Shown here in pieces: positions 44,471 through 58,100 of a stretch of DNA of 64,000 bases. Position 1 is the stretch's first letter, and every line of letters begins with the position of its first letter. The stretch comes from Ostrinia nubilalis (lineage: Eukaryota; Arthropoda; Insecta; Lepidoptera; Crambidae), in NCBI RefSeq assembly GCF_963855985.1, contig NC_087093.1:503501-567500 (forward strand), read 5' to 3'. The translations under genes were made by a program, and so were the position numbers. Under the pieces are notes generated by a model. That model was given only the letters and a program-made list of their open reading frames with translations, did no database searches and was not told the origin of the DNA.

Positions 44471-47400
44471 CTGCGAACAAGAGGATGATGTCAATTAAAT
44501 AGAACACACATTAATGCCTCAAATAGCCTATTTAACTGAAAAAAAAAAACTAAAATCATAATGTAAAATGTAATTTTCATTTGATAATCATAATTTAAAA
44601 CGTAATTTTCATTTGGTAATTTAAGATTCGGTATTTTATAACACGTACCAATCCGAAACTCTCGAGTGTCACTAACTCCAATTTAGTCGCAACCATGTAG
44701 ACCGGAGTCTGGGATCTATAACATAGGAGCAATGGTATGAGTAGGTAGTGTTCCAGGTACTATAGGTACCACATACTTAGGTACACTACTTGAGTAGTGT
44801 ACCTAATAATATGCTAGTGTTATGGGTCATCATAATCATCATAATTTCAGCCATAGGACGTCCACTGCTGAACATAGGCCTCCCCCAATGCTTTCCATGT
44901 TGATTGATTGGCAGCGGCCTGCGTCCAGTGCTTCCCTGCTACTTTTATGATGTCGTCAGTCACCTTGTGGGTGGACGTCACACGCTGCGTTTTTCGGTAC
45001 GCGGCCTCCATTCCAGAACCTTGCTGCCCCACGGATATACTACTTAAATACATGCTTATTATATATACATAGTAACATCCCGACCCGTCACAGAAATTAA
45101 AATTCATCATTTCAATTTCTGCCCGGCCGGGAATCGAACCCGGGACCTTCGGGACTACACAAAACGGCCGACAATGAATGGGAACCAGAATGCAGTTTCT
45201 GTATTCGGGATAATGACCTTATAATGATGACTTTGAGTAATGAAGTAATCCTCCTGCCCCGGCTGTACCAGCCGCAGCGGTAGGCCGCGTCCGCCACGCC
45301 TGCGCTCTGCAACGAGCACAAATAAGCAACACCTGCTTCACGAATACTTTCAAACGGTACCAATAATAGGTTACAGAATAAACTGGAACTATCTGAAAAT
45401 CTGCTTTCATACTAAATGTATGCCAACCACACAATATTTGATGTTTATTTTTTTTTTAATTAAACAATAAACTTATAATAAACTCGCAAATTGGATAGAG
45501 CTCGTCAAGCACTTTTAGGATCAGTAACCAGTTTAACGATATCTTGTGTAGTTTTTAATATTATGTGGCTGTATTAAATGTATGGAAGCTTCTGTAACCT
45601 ATTTTGATACCGTTTGAAATAGAGCTCATGAAGCACTTTCAGGATCAGTAACTATTTTTTTGATATCTTGTATTTGTGGTTTAGAATTAATAATCCAGTC
45701 ATTTAACGTTTCCACCCTGTAATGTTATTCCTAATCATTTTTACATAGGCAATCTAGAAATCTATAAACAGAGTCATGCCCATACATGTACTTGGAAAAT
45801 GACTGCACAGCTAAATATTCCGACGATCTAGCCCTTCCAACCTGTTTTCACAAAATTAAATAATCATGTTTACTTAGTAGGTAGTATGAGTGGTGAATAT
45901 GGGCATGAAGTTCGATTTTTTAATTAGTGACTTCTTTACAAGTTTTTACCAGACAATGTTACCTACAAGTTTTCAGTTCTTCTTCTTTCTTAAAGTTAAA
46001 AGCACAATTGACTTCATAGGTACTAGTACCTATTAATGAAAAAAATTAATTACACATACCATATCCGCAACCAATTGCCCTGGCCAGTAGAAAATGAACA
46101 GTTTAATGATTTCCGAGAAAATAGCCATAATATTTATATAAATATCTAAATCTGAGCGCTGAAACAAGATAATATTTATTGTTAACGCTATGCAAGGCTT
46201 TATAGTTAGGTAGGTACTTACGATTAATTTATTTTTTGTATTTTACTTTATTCGGAAAACAAACAGTGTAAATTGACTTATTACTTAACTATCTGAGTAT
46301 AAAACTTTACACCAATTTTATTAATGTTTACTTTAATAGTACTAAGTAGGTACATGGTATGATAAAATTTCCCTTCTACGATCTGAGGATAAAATCAAGA
46401 ATTTCTTAACTTTAAAGTTACACGTCATGCGATAATTTCCTTCATTTATTGTACCACGAGTAACGACTTAAGCTTGAACTCCGCACAAAATTAAAAATCG
46501 ATGTTGTGCAGTGTCCTCGCTGGCCAGATAATGACATGCCATTAGTTTATTACACAATATCATTATAATTGTGTATGGCCGCCTAACAACCGCGATGGCG
46601 GTCTTCCGACACATTGAATGATATCATGGGCTGATCAAACTATGTAGTAACAAATATTTAATTGCATGTAAGCAAAAGCAGTAAATATTTACTTACATGG
46701 TTCATAATCTTACGTCCATATATTGCCATACAAGGTGCTGCTATCACAGTATCAAATATCAATATATTGCAGAAAATATCTTTGATTTCAGAAAAAGTTC
46801 TGCAAAAAAAAGGAATTGTAATTTCACAATATGAAACTAACTGTGTGGCCAGTGTCTCTAAGTACGAGTATATCACCTATAGCAGCAGGTCTTCGGATCA
46901 TCTTAATATGTATAGAATCACAGGATTACGAGTACTATATTATGTAGGTGCTAGATAAGAGGAAAGATCAAGGTGCCGCGAAGCTTGTAGTTAGGTAGAA
47001 CTACTTACTACTCATATAGTTCATATTAGTTAGAATATTCATTATAGGTATTACCACAGAATAATAATAAGTACTACGTACAGAAGTTTTACTTCGCGAA
47101 GGTATTTAAAAAAATGTATGCTCAATGTCATTAACAATGTGGTGTAATTTAGCCTGTCTCAAGAGTCAAGCACCATTTTGTTGACAAACGTCAGTGATCG
47201 GCACTGCGCCGAAGCTATAGGGCTGACTTCGGTAAAATGATGTGACGGAAGGTGCCAAACTGCAGAAAATGGCGGAGGAAATACATGATTTAGCATGAAT
47301 TATCACGAATAATATTAACTACTTATTTACCTCTCAGTGTCTTGAGGCAACTTAAAAAAGTACATTCTGTGTTTTTATTATTATTTAGGCAGTTAAATAC

Positions 47401-50400
47401 TGCACAGTATTTAGTACACCATTTTCTTTATTTTGTTCCATCATACACTAAGCATACACAAGAATACGCGTGCGTGAGTCAATGTTCGCTCGTATGTGAG
47501 GCCTTGTCGAATAGTATCCTGTAGGTGGGCCATCGTGCGTGTTTTGTTTTCGATGTAAAGTCGCGGAGATGAACAGGCCTGGTATTACTTAGTAATATAA
47601 ATAACAAAGTAAATACTAATCTTACTTTAATATAACAAAAGTTTATCAAACTCCAATACAAAACTCCGGTTAAAGGTAAGGTGATGCAAAGCAGTTCCGT
47701 TAACACCTCCAGCTAAGCTACATAGTTTATGCTTGAGGAATGAGGAGTGGGCTCACACCACTGTTTGTAGCAGTAGTCCAACGAATGATGAGGTTTGAAT
47801 TGAACTATTGATTAATGATTTGTCATTTGATGAGATAGTCGCCTTAAAAATTAATTAATCTGACTTTGGTCGCGAAAAATACGATGAAGGCTTTATTTAT
47901 TTATTTATTTAAACTTTAATGCCAAAATAAATTTGTACATAAGGCGAACTTAATGCACTAATGCATTCTCGACCAGTTTACCTTTGGGTTGAGCAGAAAA
48001 GAAATTTGTTTGGCGGTACTTCTCGTGCAGGAAAGAAAAATAAAAACAAAAATGCTACATACATACATAAATAATATATAAAATATACAATAAATAAATA
48101 CGTATACATAAAATAGATGATTGAGTTAAACTGAAATTACAATTCATACTTTCTGTGGATATTGGGCATACGTTTCTTCAGTTTATTTTTTATAGTAAAT
48201 GGTTACTCTTTATCACTTTTCAGTCCATATTTTCATTTGTAGATTTGGTCAAAATAAATGCACTGATGATGACGATGATACTCAAGCACCAAACCGTTCG
48301 AGAAACACGGGTTCTACCATCTGAACGTGAAGTTTAATAAGAGGGTTTGAAGTACCGAATACATTTCTGATGGTAACGAATGAGCTCCGTGAGTCGCCGC
48401 TCGACCTCCTCGTCGGCCAGCGCCGGCGCCGCGGCGCGCTCCAGCTGCTCCTGCAGCGCCAGGAACTGTAGGCCGGCGTTCACGGTCAGCGTGCTCAGCA
48501 GGCAACGGGAATTTGTCACGAACACTTTCCCCAACCAGTCTGGAGAAGGATACTATTAAATTATAAGTTAAGTACTTAATAGTAATATTTAGCTTTTTCA
48601 ATAATAAATAAAGCCTGGTCCGTGAGCACGTAGAGATCGCACACTCACTGCGGGCGCCCGTCGCACAATCGCGACAGCAATATAATTACGCGCGAGCGAT
48701 AAGGATGGGTAGCTTGGGGTCATTGGACAAAATTCTGGTATCCTTCAAAATCAAAAATCAAATCAAAATTTTCTTTATTTGTTTAAACTAATTAAATTAG
48801 TACATACTTGCAAATCGTCAAATGCTCTTAAGGAGCCTATACATGTCTCATTCTTTTTTTGCCCTACCAGCGCTTCGAGACAAAATTCCGTTTGGCCAAA
48901 TTACTTTTCGCCAAATTTCACTTCGCAAACAACTTATCGCCAAAGTTTCATTTCCCAAATAAACTTTTAGCAACTGTACTTTTCGCAACTAATTCATTTG
49001 GCAAAATTTTACTTGGCAAATGTTTATATAGCAAATGTTTTATTTTGCCAAATATTAGGTATATCCCAAATAATTTGTTTGGTCAAATTGACATTTCACA
49101 TAATTATTTACCCACCGTTACCCACAAATCAAAGCATATGGCACATGATCATGGTTTTCACAAGAATTTTATGTTAAACAAAGAGATTGCAGAAAATAGT
49201 ATGGTTGCAGAAAGTAGGTATTGCAGAAAATAGTAGGTTAGGTTAGGTTAGAACAAAAAGTGACCCTTAACGCGCGAAGGCGAGCGAACGGAGCGAGCGA
49301 AGCGAGCGAAGTGAGCGTGCCGCGGCAGCGGCCGCCGAGCGCTAGAATCACCTCTATCGTTAATGAATCATTTGGAAATTTCGATAAAAATAATGAAATA
49401 TGAAAATTAATTTAGAACAAATTGTATATTAACTACCCACTAAACAAAATCATAACCACAAGCTAATTTGTATTCCATTCTATGCACTAATCAAATTATT
49501 TTGTAAATAGTTTATCGTGAAATATTTTTGCCAAATGAAACATTTGGTAAAACATACTTTGCCAAACAATAATTTGCTAAACAATAATATGCCACAAAAG
49601 GACATTTTCGAATTAAAAGTTTGCAATACGTTGTTTTGCCAAATGAGAATTTGCCAAATGAAAATTTGCGAAACGTTGTTTGCGATGTGATAATTTGGGA
49701 AACGTTTTTTGGCCAAACATTAGTAATCCCAAAATTCTACGTGCTCACGGACCAGGCTTTATTTATTGCAAGCAATAAGCAAGCATATTACGAGTAGCAA
49801 GGCGTAAAAGTGGAAACCAACTGGATTTGGATTTTTTTAATACAAAGAATGTTCAAAGAAGTAAAATCAAAACGATACCTACAAATAATAATAGAGGCCG
49901 GAAAAATAATCCGCCTGTTCAGGAAGGCAGGATCAATGTAAAAGAGCGACCACACGAGAGAGTACGTTATCCAAAGACTTGCTTCAACCACGGCCAAAAA
50001 GAATACACCTACAATAAAACACCTCCACTTAAGATCAATGTTGGCTCAAATGTCTATGTCAAACAGGATGTTATTTTATATTTGTTGCATGTGGTCTACT
50101 TACCTTTAAAGTATAAATTGGATGAGGGAAGGTATTTAGTAAAAAGTTCCGAACTCTCGCTCCTTATCCACAACTCGTCAATGGAAAATATTGCATTTGA
50201 AATGTTCTTCCCACGCATGCTTATGATATAGCACCTCAAAAGTACTGTAATTACAATCAGATTCTTAAGGCTGAGAACATTTCACTCGAAACAAGAAAAC
50301 ATGTAGACATTGCTTGTTTCTAGGTAGTTCAAAATTAAATCAAGGTTCCTATCAGTAAAGTTTAGTATATTTTGAGTAATGGAGATTGTAAAAAATTAAA

Positions 50401-53400
50401 TTGGCCAAGTGCGTGTCGTGGCACGCGCAGTGTAGGGTTCCGTAGTTGTCCGTCGTTACCACAATATATTTCAGAAGCAAGCAATTACTTCATCTAAAGT
50501 CACTTTTCATGTTTTCTTCTAAGGAATCAAATGACGATTACTCTTTAAACTAACTGATGTATAACAGTTATAGTTTTTCTTGAAAGTTCATGAAAAGCAG
50601 TATTATTACAATTTTTTCCAAATTTTTCAAGCCAACAGTTTAGGTTTTAGATGGGGAGACGCCCCACTCGAACATAAATTGGCACTTTAAACTTTAATAA
50701 TTTGCAAACAGATCCCTAAATGGAATAATAGTCTTAGAAACCCCTAAGCCATTTTAAAACACCTATCCAACGATACCCCACACGATGGGGTAGAAGATGA
50801 AAAAAAATCATTCCCACTTTACATGTATTTATTTATTTATTTATACTTTTGCACATAAAACTGTACAGTGGCGGACTTAATGACAGGTGGCATTCTGTAT
50901 CGGTGGCATTATGATGTAGGGGAGCTACCTACCTTAAAAAAAAATTTTTCAAAATTTTATTTTACCGTTTTGTCGGCGTGATTAATATACATACTGTATT
51001 GTACACCTTTATCTCCGCCATTAGATTATTTTTTGGCTCGCCTACGCACACAGCACGACCTGCCCGCACCACGGTCGGACGCCGAATGCCCCCACCGCTG
51101 ACTAGGCTGTGACGTATGCGCTCGAGACAAATGTCTATACACTACATCCCTTCCTTCTTTTAATTTGAAATAAATACAATTTATTATTTAATTAACTTTT
51201 GAGGCGCTTCTTCATTAGGCGCTTTGTTTTAATCATTTGATCATTATTGCTTCACTGTTTTACTATTTTAAATATCCATAATATTACTATTAGCTTCTGA
51301 TTAATCACCCTCATTCTGGTCCATCACTTTCCATTGTCCTAGTACTCTTTTTTTTTTTATAGTTTTGAATGTATTTGAATATCCTCCTATACTTTTAGTT
51401 ACTGTGTGTAATGTCGCGATTCAAACTCAATTTATTTTCTCTAGTCATATTTTTAACACGCTTTTATTAGGTCGACTTGCAAGTCTTTTAACGAACTATG
51501 TAATAAAGTCTAAGAATCTGAATTACACGCACTTCTGATTCTTGTATCATCATGAAAATTGGCAATTAAGTGTAAATTTATATGACAATATAATGCTATG
51601 GTTCCATCGAGCTGATCCGATGATGGGACTAAAAAGTGGCTGATGGAACCTTGTATTGCCTTTTAGTAAACATATCGAGTTTGGGCTCATTAGATTCGTC
51701 TTAAGATATTCTATTTATCTACAAGCGTGTTTTTAGTTTTTTGAAACAATTATTTATGTAAACTTTATCCCCTGGTTTTAACTCGCATTTTTTTTTTTGC
51801 TTTTCTCTTCCTATCTTTATATACCTTACATTATGCCTTCATTTCCTTGTCCCTATGCTTTGCCTCCACTGAGTCACTTGAGATGATAGCATAGATATAA
51901 TACATCATTATGCTACAGACACTACAACCCTTTCCTTGTTTTAAAGAAAATAATTATTTCATGGAATAATATTTTAAATAAAATAAAAATAATCCACTTT
52001 AAACTACCGTATTTAGTAATTAACGTTTTTTGCGATCTCATGCTATCAAAATCTAAAGGTAAGTTGATAGTTGAAAGTGGATAAAATATAGTTGGTAAAT
52101 GTGTAATTATGCTGTATCACATTTTGTTACTTTGCAAAGTGCTAAGTCTGCTTGAATTATTCCTTTCAAGGCTGCACTTTACTTTAACCCATAAAACCTC
52201 AGTTTTAGCACCTATCTCTCTATGTGGGCTCCAGGTTTGAACCAGGAACCCAATATTATTTCCAACTGCTATTATTTTTTTTAGTATAAAAATATATAGC
52301 CTAAGTGCCACTTGTGGTCTAAACTGAATAAATATTTTTTGATTTTGATTTTGATTTTGATATTACTGAGTAAGTGCTCGACCGCTCATACCACAGCACA
52401 TTCTTTTCAGTCTGGCAACAACGGCGCTCACCATTTTTATCCCCAAAACGATGTTTTGTGGTCCCTTGTAATTGCACTGTACTAATACAGCGTACACTAC
52501 AGGACCTTTAACAGTCATCATCAATATTTTATATTCAGGGTTGTAATAATCCCAATTGTGGACGTCATGGCTGATGTTGCCCTGGCTGGCCCTGGCGGGC
52601 CGCGTTTAATTTATCACAAAAGCATGTTGTCGGCTATATACCCTACCCTACTTCTGTCGCAACAGCCCCTATAATGGCCTCGTGATCGTTGCCAAGTGAG
52701 GAATCCATTTTCCTACCTCGCTGACCAGGCCAATAAAACTTTGTAGTTCTGTGATGTTGGTCGGTGCTCCAAAATCATTATTAACTACAATATTTTTTCA
52801 GAGGGATGACTCCATGTTCGTGTTCAAGAAACTGAACTTTCGTATTGAGATATTCACAGTTTTCTTTTGACCGACAACATTATCTATAGTAATGCTCGTA
52901 TGTGACAAGTGTAGAATCTCCATCCAGGGTTACCTACATGGAATATTGCAGGAGCACATGTAATTCCATACATCATCAGCATGTTTATGAATGAATAGTC
53001 CCTTTCGAGTTATGTATGAGCTCCAGGTGACTATTCAATCTCTCCTCTCTAACTTTAAACAGTGTCTGATTTATTTTGAGAAATGTATGATTTTCTCACT
53101 TGATAGCTGAACTTTCTCTACTGATATTATATTATAATACATAATATAATATGCTTACATAATTATGTGCCTGGATGCCGGCGGCGCAGGACCGGTCTTT
53201 CTGGAAATCCTTGGGGAATGAACGAACGATATACTTATCTGCATATCTCCCATTTCCATATAAATCTAGAGAAATGCCAACCAATGCGCTGATTTCGAAA
53301 CCCAGTGTCGCGTTAGAAATTCATACACACAAAGTAATCAAAATAAAAACAATACTTCGCGAAGAGTGTGTGTCATGCACAGAATGCACACATTGCATTC

Positions 53401-55108
53401 AGTACGACTATTCGTTGCCATAGTAATGTACGTACATAGCATACAGCACCACTACATACGTAGTCAATTATGATACGATGTGATAATTGTATTTTTTTTT
53501 TTTAGTTTGATTGTGCTCATTATCCACTCATTGTGCTCAACGTCAGTACTCAACACAATATCAGTACTCATTGTGCGAATAATATTTTGTACTACGCAAG
53601 CAATATAAACTGTTTATTTATACATAAAACGTCAACTGCATGGCACATTGCTGTTGCGAGCAATGTGTTCTGTTTGGCATATTGCTGCGACACTGGCCAC
53701 GCCCCCTTGTCACATCTCTCTTTAGTTTTTTGTGATCTGTGATAGGGACCATAGGTGAAACCCAATTGGATGGACTTTCAAGGCTTCTGTCACTCGCTAA
53801 AGGTCACGCGATAAGTAAATATCTATCGCTAGTCATGTGGTTTATTCGTCCAAGGTTGGAACACACAAGTGACAGAAGAAGAGGACGCCTGAGAAGTCGC
53901 GCGGCATGCTCCTTATTACGTATTGTCTCTTTTAAATAGGTATACATAAGCGTTTTAACAATTATGTATTTGTTATAGTCAAACCTCGAAGTTCCGGCAC
54001 TCCTAGGTTTGACTAGTCAATCCTCAGGTCTGACTAGAAGTTTTAGTCAAAGCCCAAACATTTCGGCCTTTGACTAAATAATGTTAGTCAAACCTAGGAG
54101 TAACTAACTTGGTCAGGCAAAGGTCGAAACTCAATTTAATGAAATCGGGGTTTGCCTAGTCAAACCTCAATTAAGACTTTAAACTAATGTTTAATGTAAT
54201 GTTGCTCTGTAATATGTTTTCACACATGTTTATGTAAGTAAATATCTTTATTTTTTATCTTTTATCTTTTAATTCTGATCTCGAACTTATTGCATAGGCG
54301 TTACGACGGTCGGTTTTCACGCGCACGCGCAGCTATCTCTTTAGGTGAAGGTACGAGTAACTAAACTTATACAATACTGAGGTTGGTTGTCAGTGTTTCT
54401 AGATCGATCTTGATTAATTACTAATTTTTAGGGTTCTGTTACCTTAAAGGATAAAGAGTGTAGACCCTATTATTATGACTTCGCTAAATGTTGTCTGTCA
54501 CCAGGCTCGTATCTCATGAATCATTCACTTTAAAAATAAATAATTCAATAAAATACTTAAATATTTAAGGGGGGCTCCCATACAGCAAACGTGACTTGTT
54601 GCAGTTTTTTACTTGATATTAATTAAAACGTAAACAGGTGAACCCTTGACATATTCACATAATTTTAGTTGCATTTTAAAAATAAATCATAAAATTAAAA
54701 TAAAATAAATATTTAAGGGGGCTCCCATACATCAAAAGAGTCGCACGGAACCCTTCGTGAGCGAATCCGACTCACACATGGCTGGTTTTCTATTTGCCGT
54801 CTACTTTTGACCGAGTCTGTCAGTCGTTTCTAGGATTGACTAGGCAAAGCCCGAAACAGATTATTTTAGTTTCGACGTTTGACTGAACCGTTTAGGCACT
54901 TCTAGGTTTGACTTAGTCAAAGGCCGAAATAAGAATTTACTTCGGGGTTTGCCTGAAGACCTTGGTCAAACCTAGGATAGACCAGTCATTCCGCGAAGAG
55001 ACTGCATATCGACCTTTGACTATGACATATTAATATCAATATTATTTGTATCTCAGAAAGTGACACTTACTAATGATCTGCTTTAACCTCCTTTGCCAGA
55101 TAGACTTA

Positions 55109-55139
<31 letters not shown>

Positions 55140-58100
55140 CTAATATTTTGTCTGTTACTTGTTAGGTAAGTTAACTTTACTCAACACACGTCGGGAGTAT
55201 TTATTTCGTGAGATTCAAATATTACCTCAGACAGGAGCAAACTTGCAATGTTTAAAAGTCGTTATAAGCGCATAGACGCTATTCGAACTTAACATCATAA
55301 CACTTGTTCCGCCTGTTTTTTATCTTTTTTATTATCCCACGTTTTTTATTGCCGCAGTAATTCTGACAATGTCAAGTGTTTAGGGAGACGCATACATAAA
55401 TTAGTCTGCTTCAGTACCACCTCTGTTAAAAGTCACAGTTGCGTTGAAAATATAACTGAAACGGAGACTGTCTACCCGTCACAATCGAACTCTTCCAAAG
55501 AATAAGATGCGATCACCCGTTTTCTCAAACATTACTATGACGTCCCACAGTGCGCGTGGACGCACAGGGTGACACATGAACGAACCAATTACAGAGCTTT
55601 ATTAGATTTGCATTTACTTTATTGCATTAGATTTGCTGCTTAACTTAAGCAGCATCGTTTGTGAATACGGGCGTAAGTCTACTTAGCCGTACTTACTCTT
55701 GACAAAAATGATTTTTCCATGGTAGGTACACTGATACTACTAAAAATTGCAATCAAGTCCTATCTACCCACTTTATGATGTCTTCGCAATTAAATGCCTC
55801 ACATCACAATTTAATATGTCATTGCACTGGAATGCACCATCGCAATTTAATGCGTCACAGCAATTTAATGCGTCACAGCAATTTAATGCGTCATTGCAAT
55901 TTAATGCCTCAATGCAATTTAATGCGTCATCGCAATTTAATGCGTCATAGCAATTTAATGCCTCATTGCAATTTAATGCTTCATTGCAATTTAATGCCTA
56001 ATCGCAATTTAATATTCCATTGGCTGATTGTTTGGATAGTGTAGATTTTACTATGTTCTTTTTTTTAATAGAATAGGTATATCTACATTATATTATATTG
56101 ACTGAACAATATTATTTACTTCAGAATTCAACAGATTTTATTATACAATTATACAATATTCAGTATATAAGGTGTTATTTTTTGTACTGATCATACTTTA
56201 CCAACGCATCTAATAAAATCATACAAATACAACCCAAGTGTTTTTAAAAAAAAATTCAGGCTAGTTTTCGAGTAAAACGACAAAGAATGTTTCGAAAAAA
56301 ATAAAAAATAAATCATCCTTTGAGCGCGGTGAGTATTCGTTTGTACGCACTATCGTAGTAGCCGGCCGAGGGCAACGACCACTGCCACGTGCCGCGCCGC
56401 GTGAGTCGGCCATATTGATATCGCTGCCAGTCGCTCCGCGCCCACAGCCCGCGCCGAGCCGCCGATCGGCATGCGGGAGCGCAACAACATAAATAATCGT
56501 CCCAGTCCGTCCAATGCGCCCAAACGTATTGCAGTGTATGTGTGGTTTATTACAATGCCGCGCTTGATCAATAACAAAACGCAGGTGAAATTATGTTTCG
56601 GGCACACTAACTGGCCGACGAGAAACATTGACGAGTCGAAAACCTTCATACCTTGCTTGTTTGGAGCCGCGCAGCGCTTCAGGGAGCGCAGCCGTATCCT
56701 GACTTGACGAGATTCCGTGCGCTTCGAGGACGAAGTTCTGGATTTCAATTTCAATCACCGGCACAGTGCTGGCGGTACCCAGATGCGAGCGCCGCAGACG
56801 GCGGCTTTTGCGTAGAAATACGGAATGCCTTATCAAGGAGTTGTTGCCAGAGGGCCACGACCGCGACCTAGTTCTATCGATGGTTATTGCGGAAGTCTAC
56901 CTAGGTACATACCTACAGTGTGATTTGGACAGATGAGTGCTTGTTTACGCGAAAGGGACTTTTTCCGTAAAAAAGTTAGTGCGCGAATTGTGAATACAAC
57001 ATCCGACGTGGTGTCTAGTGAACAGCAAGCAAGTGTGCAGCCCGAAAGCATTACCTCAATTCGATCGTGGCTAGATTAGACAGTGCAAGACAGTGTTTAC
57101 GTGAACATTCAACAAAGGCTTGACGTTCAAAATGTATTGTGATTAGTGTAATAATAACCTAGGAACTTTAAATAACAACATTCAAAATAGGTAAATGTGT
57201 GAATAAGTAAAATCAATGAATCTAAAGTGTGATGGCAAATCATAATTTAGGAATTAAAACCAGGAAAATTGATCAGTGAGTTTTATTTACAACACATTCA
57301 TATTCAATATTAGGGTGCATTTCCACTGAAGCGAAGCGAAGTAGTAATAGGTATGTACCTATCAATTTTTTATTACGTCTCTAAATAAATTGCGTAGGCA
57401 TTACGAAACCGTAGATATTGAATTCCAATTTCTATCCTTTTTTAAATTTCTAGTTTAACGCCTTTTTTCGCCTCGGTTCGTTGGAAAAGTCCCCCGCTAT
57501 TACACTAATGAAAATACACTTATTTACCTACTTATGTAGCTAGATTTTGTTTCTCCCAGCGCGTAGTACCTATTAACATGACGTAACATCGTACATACTC
57601 ACGAGTGATAATTTTTGGTAACGTAGGTTTAGTGTAATCTAACCTTTATGTGTGTGAACGTTGAATGAATGCGCGCGGCCATTGTTCGTACTCGTATGAA
57701 TGTAATGAGTAAAGAAAGAGAGAGAGGCAGTGAGTGAAGACAGGATGGTTGTAAAAATAATATCTTTTTTTTGTTAGGAAAAGTAAAAACAAAAACTAGC
57801 CTGAATTTTTTTTTAAAAACACTTGGGTTGTATTTGTATGATTTTATTAGATGCGTTGGTAAAGTATGATCAGTACAAAAAATAACACCTTATATAACTG
57901 CTCTTAAGTAACTATTTCAATTTCAGTATTTATCTACTCTAATGTAACAATTTAATGTTCAGCATATACTGCTGTTAACAATTTAATAGTCAGCATATTA
58001 TTTTACTGCTGATAACAATTTAATGTTCAACATTATAATGCTCTTATGTGACAATTTAATGTTCAGCATATACTGTTGCTGACAATTTAATATTCAGCAT

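Noticed and set aside
45119..45175. tRNA gene
   Set aside because: Only the B-box half is present, followed by SINE sequence.
49827..50231. 134-codon plus-strand frame
   Set aside because: Lies opposite OR-A exons 2 and 3, which have homology and splice support.
56350..56754. 134-codon minus-strand frame in the CpG-rich block
   Set aside because: No recognisable domain, no splice phase relation to OR-A; composition alone can explain it.
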